The notes: generated by a model from the sequence alone, not told the origin. A stretch of 64,000 bases of DNA from Bacillota bacterium (GCA_023386345.1 JAEWJT010000004.1:124001-188000); one strand, 5' to 3'. Positions 50,748 through 60,497 are shown, numbered from the stretch's first letter. A program made the numbers and translations.

Positions 50748-52199
50748 ATGAAATTTAAAATTAGCAACACATATCCACAAAATCTTGATACAGTAGTTTG
50801 TTTTACAAGACCAGATTATGAACCAAGATTTAACAATTCAACACTTCAATCTGCTTTTGATGAAGCCTTTGGAGCTGATGATAACAAATTAGAAAAAGAT
50901 AAGAGCAAAATTCTTAGAATGAAGCTTAATGGTGGCTTTGTAAATTTAATATTAACTTCATTTGACTGTTCTATGGAAAATGCCTTTGACGGATTTAGAA
51001 AAGCAGTGTTAAAAGTTGGAACAAATCTAAATGAGCTTAAGGCAAAGGTAGTTTATTTTGACAATCCAACAAATCTAGTATTTACTGGAGATAAAGAAGA
51101 AATAATAAGACAAATATCAAGCAATTTACCACTTTGTGATTATACTTTTGATATTCATAAACAAAAGAAAACAGAGATTACAGATAAGGAAATAGTTATT
51201 TTTGGGGAAGATAGCTTTACTGCTGCTCTAAATGAGGGTGCAAATATAGCAGAGGGAGTGTGCATAGCACGTGACCTTGTAAATGAACCAGCAAATGTTT
51301 TAACACCGATAGAATTAGCAAATCGTACAGTTGAATTTGGTAAAAAATATGGCTTTGATGTTAAGCTTTATTCAAAGGAGAAGTGTGAAGAGCTTGGAAT
51401 GCACGCATTTTTAGATGTTGCTAAAGCGAGTGTTAATGAGCCTGTGCTTATTGTTATGCAATACAATGGCGGTGGAGAGGAAATCTCTAAAGGTATTATA
51501 GGAAAAGGACTTTGCTATGATTCAGGCGGACTTTTCATTAAACCTGGTGATGGTATGAAAACAATGAATGGTGACATGGCAGGAGCAGGAGCAGTTATAG
51601 GAGCTATGTGCTCGATAGCTGCAAATAAATTAAAGAAAAATGTTACAACAATTGTTGCAGCTTGTGAAAATTTAATAGATGGCAATGGTTATAGAAATGG
51701 AGATATCTTAGAATCAATGTCAGGCAAAACTATTTACGTTGCAAGCACAGATGCTGAAGGAAGACTTACATTAGCAGATGCAATTACTTATATGATTAGA
51801 AAAGAGAACGTTGATAGTATAGTTGAACTTTCAACATTAACAGGTTCATGTGCGACTTTCTTTGGAAAGGTGTGTTCAGCAGTTCTTACTACAGAGGATG
51901 ACTTATTCAATAAGATAGCTGATAAATCAACTGTTTCAGGAGAAAAATATTGGAGATTGCCTACATTCTCTGAATATAAAGAAAATATTAAGTCTGATGT
52001 TGCAGATTTATACAATAGCTCAACAAATGGAGCTGGCGGAATATCAGCAGGTATGTTCTTAAACGAATTTAAAGAAAATAAACCATTTATGCACATTGAT
52101 ATAGCTGGTACAACATATACTTCTTCAAAATCAGATGGACAAATAAAGGGTGCAACAGGATACGGTGTATCAACTGTATATTACTATATTAAAGGCTAG
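50748..52199 (+). CDS. pepA: M17 leucyl aminopeptidase
   Basis: A 483-residue dizinc aminopeptidase. The C-terminal catalytic half has DLVNEPANVLTP, GKGLCYDSGGLFIKPG (metal and catalytic Lys/Asp region), the STDAEGRLTLADA signature with Asp/Glu ligands, and an intact hexamer interface TLTGSCATFFGK. The N-terminal macro-like domain is divergent. TAGGAGG precedes the start. It releases N-terminal residues from peptides, consistent with peptide-fermenting metabolism; a hairpin terminator follows. Confidence 0.93.
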   Translation: MKFKISNTYPQNLDTVVCFTRPDYEPRFNNSTLQSAFDEAFGADDNKLEKDKSKILRMKLNGGFVNLILTSFDCSMENAFDGFRKAVLKVGTNLNELKAKVVYFDNPTNLVFTGDKEEIIRQISSNLPLCDYTFDIHKQKKTEITDKEIVIFGEDSFTAALNEGANIAEGVCIARDLVNEPANVLTPIELANRTVEFGKKYGFDVKLYSKEKCEELGMHAFLDVAKASVNEPVLIVMQYNGGGEEISKGIIGKGLCYDSGGLFIKPGDGMKTMNGDMAGAGAVIGAMCSIAANKLKKNVTTIVAACENLIDGNGYRNGDILESMSGKTIYVASTDAEGRLTLADAITYMIRKENVDSIVELSTLTGSCATFFGKVCSAVLTTEDDLFNKIADKSTVSGEKYWRLPTFSEYKENIKSDVADLYNSSTNGAGGISAGMFLNEFKENKPFMHIDIAGTTYTSSKSDGQIKGATGYGVSTVYYYIKG

Positions 52200-52217
52200 A
52201 AATTTTAGTTTAATAAT

Positions 52218-52262
52218 CACCGACTAAGTTAAAATATACTTATTTAGCTTGGTCGGTGGCTT
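52218..52262 (+). terminator. Terminator-like hairpin after pepA
   Basis: CACCGACTAAG (52218-52228) pairs with CTTGGTCGGTG (52248-52258), 11 bp with one G-U, 19-nt loop. The tail is only weakly T-rich, so termination may be incomplete. Confidence 0.6.
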
Positions 52263-52333
52263 TAGAAAAAAGTTTTAAATTTAACAATTAGCGAGTTAAA
52301 AACAACAATTAAAACTATGGAGATAAGTTTAAA

Positions 52334-52894
52334 ATGGCTGATTTTTGGTTAAATCATCAAGGAACAGTAAGTCTTTTTACAGAACGAGTAATTTTGAGAA
52401 AGTTTTCAATAAGTGATGCCTCAGATATGTATAATAATTGGGCAAGTGATAAGGATGTTGCTAAGTACACACTTTGGAATGTTAATGAATCTATAAACGA
52501 AACGAAAAGTTTTTTAGAAGATTGGCAACTTAGATATGAAAGCAAGCAATATTATCATTGGGCAATTGTTTTAAAGGAAAATATGCAGGTTATAGGCTCA
52601 ATATCTATATCAGGACTGAATAATTACTTAAAATGCTGTAACATTGGATATACCTTATCTAAAAAATATTGGAATATGGGTATCACAACAGAGGCGACCA
52701 AATGTGTCATGGATTTCATGGTAAATAATGTTGGTATACAAAAAATTTATGCCTATCATGATGTAGAGAATTATGCTTCTGGAAGAGTTCTGCAAAAATG
52801 TGGAATGAAATACGTAAAAAGAAAGAAAAAAATATTTTTAAGTATGAGCAAGCCTTTAATAGATTGTGATTATTATTGCTTTAGCGTAAAGTAG
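52334..52894 (+). CDS. GNAT family N-acetyltransferase (RimJ/RimL-like)
   Basis: A 186-residue acetyltransferase starting ADFWLNHQGTVSLFTERVILRKF, with the acetyl-CoA loop LSKKYWNMGITTEATKCVMDF (the first Arg/Gly positions are altered: K-K-Y-W-N-M-G-I) and the C-terminal NYASGRVLQKCGMKYVKRKKK. GGAGAT precedes the ATG. It is a stand-alone gene; substrate unknown. It differs from the acetyltransferase at the window start by lacking the RGY pattern. Confidence 0.84.
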   Translation: MADFWLNHQGTVSLFTERVILRKFSISDASDMYNNWASDKDVAKYTLWNVNESINETKSFLEDWQLRYESKQYYHWAIVLKENMQVIGSISISGLNNYLKCCNIGYTLSKKYWNMGITTEATKCVMDFMVNNVGIQKIYAYHDVENYASGRVLQKCGMKYVKRKKKIFLSMSKPLIDCDYYCFSVK

Positions 52895-53237
52895 AGAATT
52901 AGAACGATAGAAAAAATAGTTGATTTTCATTTTTATTATGGTATAATATAATGGTTATTTATAAATACTGGATTATAGATATTATAAAATAGCTTGTAAA
53001 ATGAAGCTGTGCAAATGGAAATGCAACAAATTTGATATTGCTCATAGTATAAAGAGTGAAGAAAAAAATATTTTTTACAGAGTGAAATGCAATGTCACTT
53101 TATAGAAGAATTGTCATGATTCTTCATGAAATATAAAAATGAAATAATTATGCCTATAGATATTCTATAGTCAGTCTATATAATATCTGTAGGTATAATT
53201 TCTAAGATGAAAAAGAAGAAAGGGAATGAGTATTAAA
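52895..53237 (+). promoter_or_regulatory. 343-bp leader with promoter and multiple hairpins upstream of tig
   Basis: No convincing gene. TTGATT (52920-52925), 16 bp, TATAAT (52942-52947) is a good promoter, giving a leader of about 290 nt. Hairpins: GAAGAAT/ATTCTTC (53105-53125) and a 12-bp stem CCTATAGATATT/AATATCTGTAGG (53153-53164 with 53182-53193, one G-U). A 34-codon ORF (53001-53105) lacks a ribosome site. The length of this leader suggests post-transcriptional control of trigger factor. Confidence 0.5.
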
Positions 53238-54533
53238 ATGAATGCAAGTATTATAAAAAAAGAAAAAAATATTGTATCAATTGAATTTACAGTATCAAGC
53301 GAGAGCTTTAAGGAGGCTGTAAATAAAGCATATCTAAAAATGAGAAATAGCGTAGCTATTCAAGGATTTAGAAAAGGTAAAGCGCCAAGACATATAATTG
53401 AAAGAATGTATGGCAAAGCTGTATTTTATGATGAAGCTATTGAAATTGTATTGTCTGAAACATACCCAAAGGTAATTTCTGAATTAAATATTAAGCCAAT
53501 TGACAGACCACAAGTAGATTTCAAAGAGATAGAAGAAGGAAAAGACATAGCATTTACAGCTGATATAGAAGTTATGCCAGAGATTGAGTTGAAACAATAC
53601 AAAGGTATAGAAATTAATAAAATTGAGTATAATGTAACAGACGAAGATGTAGATAATGAAATCAAAAAAATCCAAGACAAAAACTCTAGAATAATTGAAG
53701 TTACGGATAGAGCAGTTAAGGATGGAGATACTTTAACTATTGATTATGCTGGATTTACAGGAGATGTACAATTTGAAGGTGGCACAGCACAAAATCAAAC
53801 ATTAGTTATAGGTTCAAAAAGCTTTATACCAGGATTTGAAGATCAGCTTATAGGAAAAAATATTGGTGAAGAATGTGAAATCAATGTAACTTTCCCAGCA
53901 GAATATCATTCAGAGGAGCTAAAAGGAAAGGATGCTACTTTCAAGGTAACAATCCATGAAATAAAAGAAAAAGAGCTTCCTGTACTTGATGATGAATTTG
54001 CAAAAGACGTAAGTGAGTTTGACACTTTAGATGAATTAAAAGCTGATTATAGAAAGAAATTAGAAGAAGAAGCTAAGGAAAAAGAAAAAGTAGAAAATAG
54101 CGATAGTATCCTTAAAAAGATAATCGAAGAAAATGAGATTGAAATTCCTGAGGTTATGGTGACAAGGGAGTTAGAATATCAAGCAAAGAGATATGAAAAC
54201 CAATTCCGTTCACAAGGCTTCACTGGAAAGCAAGCTGAAGATTTATTAGAAAAATTAGTTGATCAATTCAAACAAAATTATAGAGAACAGGCCTTAGTTA
54301 ATGTTAAATCTGACTTGGTTATGGAAGCTATAATTAAAGCAGAAAATATTGCTGTTACTGAAGAAGATTTAACAAATGAGCTTCAAAAATTAGCGAAAGC
54401 ATATGCTATTGAAGAAGATAAATTTGAAGGCTTTAAAGAAAATATGTTAAATTCAAGCAGAGAAGCAATAGAAGAAAATATTCAAAAAGTAAAAGCTTTA
54501 GATTTAATTCTTGACGAAGCAAAGTTTATTTAA
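53238..54533 (+). CDS. tig: Trigger factor
   Basis: A 431-residue ribosome-bound chaperone and peptidyl-prolyl isomerase. The N-terminal ribosome-binding signature is GFRKGKAPRHIIERMYG (F-R-K-G-x-x-P), the FKBP-like middle domain spans roughly 150-240 (VKDGDTLTIDYAGF ... GSKSFIPGFEDQLIG), and the long helical C-terminal arm follows. ATG 53238 gives the family-like MNASIIKKEKNIVSIEF; an in-frame ATG 12 nt earlier sits on the ribosome site itself. It starts the protein quality-control cluster. Confidence 0.94.
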   Translation: MNASIIKKEKNIVSIEFTVSSESFKEAVNKAYLKMRNSVAIQGFRKGKAPRHIIERMYGKAVFYDEAIEIVLSETYPKVISELNIKPIDRPQVDFKEIEEGKDIAFTADIEVMPEIELKQYKGIEINKIEYNVTDEDVDNEIKKIQDKNSRIIEVTDRAVKDGDTLTIDYAGFTGDVQFEGGTAQNQTLVIGSKSFIPGFEDQLIGKNIGEECEINVTFPAEYHSEELKGKDATFKVTIHEIKEKELPVLDDEFAKDVSEFDTLDELKADYRKKLEEEAKEKEKVENSDSILKKIIEENEIEIPEVMVTRELEYQAKRYENQFRSQGFTGKQAEDLLEKLVDQFKQNYREQALVNVKSDLVMEAIIKAENIAVTEEDLTNELQKLAKAYAIEEDKFEGFKENMLNSSREAIEENIQKVKALDLILDEAKFI

Positions 54534-54626
54534 GCTAGCTTAAAGATTATATTGATAATATAGCATAGTCTTGCATTGCAAGATATAGACTTAATAAAAA
54601 ACTTTAAAAGTAAAGGAGTATTAAAA

Positions 54627-55208
54627 ATGGCTTTAGTACCTTATGTAGTAGAACAAACTGGGAGAGGAGAAAGGTCTTACGATATTTTCTCCAGATTATT
54701 AAAAGATAGAATAATCATACTAGGAGATGAGATAAATGATGTAACTGCTGGCTTAGTAGTTGCACAGCTTATATTTTTAGAGGCAGAAGACCCTGATAAG
54801 GATATACAATTATACATAAATAGCCCTGGTGGATCAATAAGTGCTGGGATGGCTATTTATGATACTATGCAATATGTTAAACCTGATGTATCAACAATTT
54901 GTATTGGTATGGCAGCAAGTATGGGATCATTCTTGTTATCATCTGGAGCAAAGGGAAAGAGATTTTCTTTACCTAACTCTGAGATAATGATACACCAACC
55001 TTTAGGTGGTATGCAAGGTCAAGCAACAGATATGAAGATACATGTAGACAGAATATTAAGAATAAAAGAAAACTTATATAAAATTATGAGCGCTAACACT
55101 GGGCAGCCATATGAAAAAATAGTTGTAGACTGCGAAAGAGATAATTTCTTATCAGCAGAAGAAGCTAAAGCATATGGTCTAATTGATGATATAATTATTA
55201 AAAAATAA
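54627..55208 (+). CDS. clpP: ClpP ATP-dependent protease proteolytic subunit
   Basis: A 193-residue serine protease with the intact catalytic triad Ser98 (GMAASMGSFLL), His123 (MIHQPLGG) and Asp172 (ERDNFLSAEEA). The start used is MALVPYVVEQTGRGE with AAAGGAG 8 nt ahead; a frame-open extension to 54576 has no ribosome site. It forms tetradecamers fed by ClpX, encoded next. Downstream are four successive hairpins. Confidence 0.97.
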   Translation: MALVPYVVEQTGRGERSYDIFSRLLKDRIIILGDEINDVTAGLVVAQLIFLEAEDPDKDIQLYINSPGGSISAGMAIYDTMQYVKPDVSTICIGMAASMGSFLLSSGAKGKRFSLPNSEIMIHQPLGGMQGQATDMKIHVDRILRIKENLYKIMSANTGQPYEKIVVDCERDNFLSAEEAKAYGLIDDIIIKK

Positions 55209-55320
55209 TTTGTATGCAGTCCGCATACAAAAACTAATGCAAATTGTTTGAATTTTATTAATAAAATTTCAAACAATTTGTTTCATAGCTGTTTTTACAG
55301 CTTTGGTAGTTCTTAACTAC
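55209..55320 (+). repeat. Cluster of four hairpins between clpP and clpX
   Basis: In 112 nt there are TTTGTATGC/GCATACAAA (55209-55231), an 18-bp stem with one bulge built from CAAATTGTTTGAATTTTA and its near complement (55240-55257 with 55262-55280), AGCTGT/ACAGCT (55287-55302), and GTAGTT/AACTAC (55306-55320). No T-run of usual length follows. This looks like an RNA-processing or decay-blocking element. Confidence 0.6.
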
Positions 55321-55366
55321 TTTATTTAATAAAATATCTTTTTAAAAAGAAAGGATACTTGTAGTA

Positions 55367-56632
55367 ATGGCAAAAAATTATAAAAGTAAGCCAGTATGCT
55401 CTTTTTGCGGTAAATCAGAGGATAGAGTAAAGAACCTTCTCATTGGACCAAACGTAAATATTTGTGATGAGTGTGTTGAATTATGCAATGATTTAATTGA
55501 GAATGAAAATAATTTTTTCAGAGAACCACAATTTGAAGAATTGCTTAAACCAGCAGAAATCAAAACAAAGCTTGATCAGTATGTTATTAAGCAGGATAAG
55601 GCAAAAAAAGCTCTAGCTGTTTCCGTGTATAATCATTACAAAAGAATAAATAAAATTCATTTTGATAGAGATATAGAGTTGCAAAAGAGCAATATACTAT
55701 TAATCGGACCTACAGGAAGTGGTAAAACATATTTAGCACAGACTTTAGCAAAGATGATTAATGTGCCTTTTGCTATTGCTGATGCTACTTCTTTAACAGA
55801 AGCAGGATATGTTGGTGAGGATGTTGAAAATATACTATTAAAGCTAATCCAAGCTGCTGATTATGATATTGAGAGAGCTCAAAAGGGTATAATATATATT
55901 GACGAGATAGACAAAATAGCTAGAAAATCAGAAAACCCATCTATTACAAGAGATGTAAGCGGTGAAGGTGTTCAACAGGCATTGCTTAAAATATTAGAGG
56001 GTACTGTTGCAAATGTTCCTCCACAGGGTGGAAGAAAGCATCCGCAGCAGGAATTTATCCAAATTGACACTACAAATATATTGTTTATCCTAGGCGGAGC
56101 TTTTGACGGTATTGATAAAATTATACAAAAAAGAGTAGGCAATAAAACTATGGGCTTTGGCTCAGATGTCTCAAAAAACAATATAAAGGATACAGATGTT
56201 TTATTATCTCAAATTCAACCTGTAGATATTTTGAAATACGGTTTAATACCGGAGTTTGTAGGTAGAATGCCTGTTATAGTTGCATTGAATCAATTGGATA
56301 AAGAAGCATTAGTAACGATATTAACAAAGCCTAAAAACGCTATTGTCAAGCAATATAAGCATCTGTTAAAAATTGACAATGTAGATTTAGAAATTGAACC
56401 AGAGGCACTTGATTTGATAGCTGAAAGAGCTTTAGAAATAAATACTGGAGCTCGTGGGTTAAGAGGTATTTTAGAAAATATTATGCTTGAAGTTATGTAT
56501 GACTTACCATCAAGACAGGATGTTAAAAAGTGTATAATAACCAAGGATACTGTTTTAAATAACTCAGAGCCTGTTCTGATATTTAATAATAAAGCATTGA
56601 AAAAAGGTGTTAATCAAGAAAATGTTTCATAA
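55367..56632 (+). CDS. clpX: ClpX ATP-dependent unfoldase
   Basis: A 421-residue AAA+ unfoldase that feeds substrates to ClpP. The N-terminal zinc-binding domain carries CSFCGKSEDRVKNLLIGP then CDECVELC. Walker A is GPTGSGKTYLAQTLAK (about residues 115-130), Walker B IIYIDEIDKIA, sensor/pore RGVGEG-type segment VSGEGVQQALLKILEG, and the C-terminal AAA lid ends with GARGLRGILEN. AAAGGATAC precedes the start. A compact terminator follows. Confidence 0.97.
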   Translation: MAKNYKSKPVCSFCGKSEDRVKNLLIGPNVNICDECVELCNDLIENENNFFREPQFEELLKPAEIKTKLDQYVIKQDKAKKALAVSVYNHYKRINKIHFDRDIELQKSNILLIGPTGSGKTYLAQTLAKMINVPFAIADATSLTEAGYVGEDVENILLKLIQAADYDIERAQKGIIYIDEIDKIARKSENPSITRDVSGEGVQQALLKILEGTVANVPPQGGRKHPQQEFIQIDTTNILFILGGAFDGIDKIIQKRVGNKTMGFGSDVSKNNIKDTDVLLSQIQPVDILKYGLIPEFVGRMPVIVALNQLDKEALVTILTKPKNAIVKQYKHLLKIDNVDLEIEPEALDLIAERALEINTGARGLRGILENIMLEVMYDLPSRQDVKKCIITKDTVLNNSEPVLIFNNKALKKGVNQENVS

Positions 56633-56635
56633 AGT

Positions 56636-56663
56636 GCTGCCCCTTTCGGGCAGCTATTTTTTA
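56636..56663 (+). terminator. Intrinsic terminator after clpX
   Basis: GCTGCCC (56636-56642) pairs with GGGCAGC (56648-56654) around a 5-nt loop, followed by TATTTTTT. Confidence 0.85.
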
Positions 56664-56754
56664 GTGCTAATATAAAAGTATAAAACGTACAGAATTTAAA
56701 AATATATTTTTTATGATTTAAAACTTAATATTAGAACGAAACGGAGGTATATTA

Positions 56755-59082
56755 TTGAAAAATTTTAAAAAAGAAAACAAAACATTACCTTTGATTCCAG
56801 TCAGAGGAATAGGAATATTTCCTAATGTAATAATACATTTTGATGTTGGACGTGAAAAATCTATAAATGCTTTGGAAGAAGCAATGCTTGAAAATTCAGA
56901 GGTTTTTCTTGCTGTTCAAAAAGATATAGATTTAGATAATCCTACAAGAAATGACTTTAATGAAGTAGGAGTAATTTGTAAGATTAAACAAATGCTAAAA
57001 ATTCCTGGAGAAAATATCAAGGTTTTAGCAGATGGTATTCATAGGGCAAAGGTATTAGAGATTACACAGGATGATCCATATTTTGAAGTAAATGTAGAAG
57101 AATACATATATGATTCAAAAGCCTTGATAAATGATGAAGACGAGGCTATAAGGAGATTTTGCTTAGAAAGCTTTGAAAACTATGTTTCTATTCATAGCAG
57201 AATTTCGTCAGATGTTGTGGATAATATGAAAAATATTTCAAGTCCAGATGAATTAGCTGATATTTTATCTACCTATATTTACCTTAAACCAGAAGTAAAG
57301 CAGAAATTATTGGAAACTTTCAGCCCTTTTGAAAGATTGTTGGAACTAAGCAATATATTTATTGCAGAAGCTAAGGTTATTCAAATAGAAGAGCAGATTA
57401 ATGAAAAAGTTCAAAAGCAGATTGGTGATTATCAAAGAGAATATTATCTAAAAGAACAGCTTAGAGCTATACAAAATGAGCTTGGTGATGATGAGGATGG
57501 CGACGGTGTTAGCGATTATGCAAAAAAAGCTGCTGCTAGAGGCATACCAAAGGAAGTAAAAGAAAAATTACTTAAAGAAATAAAAAGATTGAACAAGATA
57601 TCTCCTTCATCACCAGACCATGGAGTGTTAAGAACATACCTTGATTATATTTTTGCTTTGCCTTGGAGCAAAAAGACTAAGGATAGCAAGAGTATACAGG
57701 CAGCTCGTATAATATTAGAAAAAGACCATTACGGTTTAGATGATGTAAAGGAAAGGATACTTGAGCATTTAGCAGTACGTCAATTAAATCCAAAGAAAAA
57801 AGGCTCTATATTGTGCTTAGTAGGACCTCCGGGAGTAGGAAAAACCTCCATAGCAAGTTCTATAGCAAAAGCGATGGACAGAAAATTTATTAGAATTTCA
57901 CTTGGTGGAGTTAGAGATGAAGCTGAGATTAGAGGGCATAGAAGAACTTATGTAGGAGCTATACCCGGCAGAATTATAGATTCTATTCATAGAGTAAAAG
58001 TAAATAATCCTGTATTTTTATTAGACGAGATAGATAAGCTTGCAAATGACTTTAGAGGAGACCCGGCATCAGCGTTACTAGAAGCTTTAGATCCAGAGCA
58101 AAACACAAGCTTTACTGACCATTATTTAGATGTGCCATTTGATTTATCAGATGTGTTCTTTATAACAACAGCTAACACAACAAGTACGATACCAAGACCT
58201 CTTCTTGACAGAATGGAGCTTATAGAGGTTTCAGGATATACTGATGAAGAAAAATTCAATATAGCAAGGGATTATTTATTGGACAAGCAAATAGAGGAGA
58301 ACGGATTGACGAATGAAGATATAATCTTGTCTAAGGGAGTAATTGAAGCAGTAATACAGAATTATACAAGAGAATCAGGTGTTAGAAGCTTGGAAAGAAA
58401 CATTGGTAAAATCGTTAGAAAAGCAGCAGTAAAAGTTGTTGAAGGCTCTAAAAAACCTATAAATGTAAATCCTAAAAATCTGATAGACTATCTTGGAGCG
58501 CCAAAATATTTGTTTGACACTACCTATGACGAAAATCAAATTGGTGTAGTTACAGGACTCGCATGGACATCAGTAGGAGGAGAAACTCTATTTGTCGAGG
58601 TCAATATAATGAAGGGTGACGGAAAGCTTCAATTGACAGGACAGCTCGGAGATGTAATGAAAGAGTCTGCTATGGCAGGACTTAGTTATATAAAAGCAAA
58701 TGCAGATAAGTACAACATAGAGGCAGAGCTGTTTAAAACAAAGGACATACATGTGCATGTTCCAGAGGGAGCTATACCAAAAGACGGACCGTCTGCCGGT
58801 ATCACAATTACAACAGCAATTCTATCTGCTTTGACAAACAGATACGTTTATAAAGATGTAGCTATGACAGGGGAAATAACTATCAGAGGTAAAGTGTTGC
58901 CTATAGGCGGACTAAAAGAAAAGCTATTAGCAGCAAAAAGAGCAGGCGTAAAAAAGGTTGTTTTACCAATAAAAAATCAATCAGATGTATTGAAAATCAA
59001 ATCAAAGCTTATAAAAACATTAGATATTGTATATGCTACTACAATAGATGAAGTAATAGAAAATGCTTTGGTGAGTGAATAA
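56755..59082 (+). CDS. lon: Lon ATP-dependent protease
   Basis: A 775-residue AAA+ protease. The N-terminal substrate-binding LAN domain (TLPLIPVRGIGIFPNVIIHFDVG) is followed by a coiled coil, the ATPase domain (Walker A GPPGVGKTS near 357-364, Walker B PVFLLDEIDKL), and the C-terminal Ser-Lys protease with KDGPSAGIT (Ser680) and the catalytic Lys some 43 residues later in GGLKEKLLAAKRAG. The start is TTG behind GGAGG, 7 nt spacing. It degrades misfolded proteins; the close ClpXP genes are complementary. Confidence 0.97.
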   Translation: MKNFKKENKTLPLIPVRGIGIFPNVIIHFDVGREKSINALEEAMLENSEVFLAVQKDIDLDNPTRNDFNEVGVICKIKQMLKIPGENIKVLADGIHRAKVLEITQDDPYFEVNVEEYIYDSKALINDEDEAIRRFCLESFENYVSIHSRISSDVVDNMKNISSPDELADILSTYIYLKPEVKQKLLETFSPFERLLELSNIFIAEAKVIQIEEQINEKVQKQIGDYQREYYLKEQLRAIQNELGDDEDGDGVSDYAKKAAARGIPKEVKEKLLKEIKRLNKISPSSPDHGVLRTYLDYIFALPWSKKTKDSKSIQAARIILEKDHYGLDDVKERILEHLAVRQLNPKKKGSILCLVGPPGVGKTSIASSIAKAMDRKFIRISLGGVRDEAEIRGHRRTYVGAIPGRIIDSIHRVKVNNPVFLLDEIDKLANDFRGDPASALLEALDPEQNTSFTDHYLDVPFDLSDVFFITTANTTSTIPRPLLDRMELIEVSGYTDEEKFNIARDYLLDKQIEENGLTNEDIILSKGVIEAVIQNYTRESGVRSLERNIGKIVRKAAVKVVEGSKKPINVNPKNLIDYLGAPKYLFDTTYDENQIGVVTGLAWTSVGGETLFVEVNIMKGDGKLQLTGQLGDVMKESAMAGLSYIKANADKYNIEAELFKTKDIHVHVPEGAIPKDGPSAGITITTAILSALTNRYVYKDVAMTGEITIRGKVLPIGGLKEKLLAAKRAGVKKVVLPIKNQSDVLKIKSKLIKTLDIVYATTIDEVIENALVSE

Positions 59083-59105
59083 TAATTGACAAGGAGTTAA
59101 ACTGA

Positions 59106-59312
59106 ATGAGTAAATATAATGTTTTGTGGGAATATGTTCAGAAAAATAACAGCCCATCATTCAAACTAACCTTTGATGAAATCAACGATATTGCAGGTAT
59201 ACCAATAGATCATTCTTTTTTGAAATACAAAAAAGAATTAAACGAATATGGGTATCAAGTTGGGAAAATATCTATGAAAGAGCAGACAGTTATTTTCAAT
59301 AAGATTGACTAA
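59106..59312 (+). CDS. Small conserved protein of unknown function
   Basis: A 68-residue soluble protein (WEYVQKNNSPSFKLTFDEINDIAGIPIDHSFLKYKKELNEYGYQVGKI). Homologues with the same FDEI...IDHSFL pattern are widespread small proteins in Firmicutes, resembling DUF7662. The fold is probably a small winged helix with strand-rich end. It lies between lon and engB, and is likely cotranscribed. Function is unknown. Confidence 0.75.
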   Translation: MSKYNVLWEYVQKNNSPSFKLTFDEINDIAGIPIDHSFLKYKKELNEYGYQVGKISMKEQTVIFNKID

Positions 59313-59354
59313 GTAAATTATTATTTAGATATTGCTATAAAAAAGGAAAAAATT

Positions 59355-59945
59355 ATGATAATTAAAAAATCCGAACTATTAATAACAGCTGCAAGAAAGG
59401 AACAGTATCCAGAAACTACTGTTCCTGAACTTGCTTTTGCCGGAAAGTCTAATGTAGGAAAATCGTCAATGATTAATGCTTTATTAAATAGAAAATCCTT
59501 GGCAAGAACCAGTTCATCGCCGGGAAAAACACAGACAATAAATTTCTATAATGTTAATGATGTATTAAATTTTGTTGATTTACCTGGATATGGCTATGCG
59601 AAGGTTTCAAAAACAGAAAAAGAAAAATGGGGCAAAATGATTGAAACATATCTTAGCTCAAGAGAACAACTAAAAGAAGTTATCCTGCTTGTAGATATAA
59701 GACATGAACCAAATGCAAATGATATACAAATGTATGAATGGATTAAATCCTATGGATACACAGGCTTTGTGATAGCTACAAAAGCAGACAAAATTTCTAA
59801 GGCACAAAGAATTAAGCAGATAAGTATTATTAAAAAAACACTGAATATTGATGATATAAACTTGATTACATCATTTTCTTCATCTGAAAAACTAAATGTT
59901 GAAAAGGTATGGGAACTGTTTGAAGGCATATTAAGCTTAAGCTAG
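59355..59945 (+). CDS. engB: Ribosome biogenesis GTPase EngB/YsxC
   Basis: A 196-residue GTPase needed for 50S assembly. G1 is GKSNVGKSSMINALL, G2/G3 include SSSPGKTQTINFYN and VDLPGYGYAKV, G4 is TKADKI and G5 is SFSSSEK. It is next to lon as in Bacillus (lon-ysxC). AAAAGGAAA precedes the start. No truncation. Confidence 0.95.
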   Translation: MIIKKSELLITAARKEQYPETTVPELAFAGKSNVGKSSMINALLNRKSLARTSSSPGKTQTINFYNVNDVLNFVDLPGYGYAKVSKTEKEKWGKMIETYLSSREQLKEVILLVDIRHEPNANDIQMYEWIKSYGYTGFVIATKADKISKAQRIKQISIIKKTLNIDDINLITSFSSSEKLNVEKVWELFEGILSLS

Positions 59946-60116
59946 AAATGTTATAAGCATATAGTTTTATATAAGTTAATTTTTAAACAAATTTAAACAG
60001 TTTTAAGAAATATAAGGCTTTATATCGAAAAATAGTGTTTGAAAAAATTATAAAAAATGATTATTTACTGATTTCTTGGGTATATATTTATGTGACTGAA
60101 GGGATGTGTTGTATAA

Positions 60117-60497
60117 GTGAACCAAATTATCAAGAAGAAAATCAAAAGTGATATTAATTTAGTTAACGATATAGTAAGTGAAATTCTATCACTTATTGAT
60201 GAAAAAATCGGTGAGGATAATTTATTCGATATTAGGTTAATTTTAAGCGAATTAATAATTAATAGCATAAAGCACGGAAATAAGTATGACATAAATAAAA
60301 CTACAGATATATGTTTATACATTGATGATAAATGTGTAGAAATGAGTGTAGGTGACGAAGGCGAGGGTTTCACATATTCAAGAAACCTAGATGCCTGTAC
60401 CTTTTGTGAATCTGGAAGGGGGCTACTATTAGTAGAGTGTCTTTCAGATATGTTTATAGTTTGTAAAAATTTCATTACGAGTATTAAATACATTTAA
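60117..60497 (+). CDS. RsbW-like ATP-binding (anti-sigma/serine kinase type) protein
   Basis: A 126-residue GHKL ATPase domain without a receiver or sensor. The N-box is LILSELIINSIKHGN, the G1 box VGDEGEGFTYS, and the G2 region GRGLLLVECLSD. Such proteins phosphorylate or inhibit anti-anti-sigma partners, but no partner is encoded here. It starts with GTG; GAAGGGA is about 14 nt upstream, which is long. A strong terminator follows. Function is uncertain. Confidence 0.78.
   Translation: MNQIIKKKIKSDINLVNDIVSEILSLIDEKIGEDNLFDIRLILSELIINSIKHGNKYDINKTTDICLYIDDKCVEMSVGDEGEGFTYSRNLDACTFCESGRGLLLVECLSDMFIVCKNFITSIKYI

Noticed and set aside
53001..53105. 34-codon Cys-containing ORF in the tig leader
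   Set aside because: No ribosome-binding sequence precedes the ATG and the region is better explained as a structured leader.
60065..60493. 142-codon minus-strand frame opposite the RsbW-like gene
   Set aside because: The plus-strand protein has recognisable ATPase boxes, whereas the antisense frame has no family sequence.
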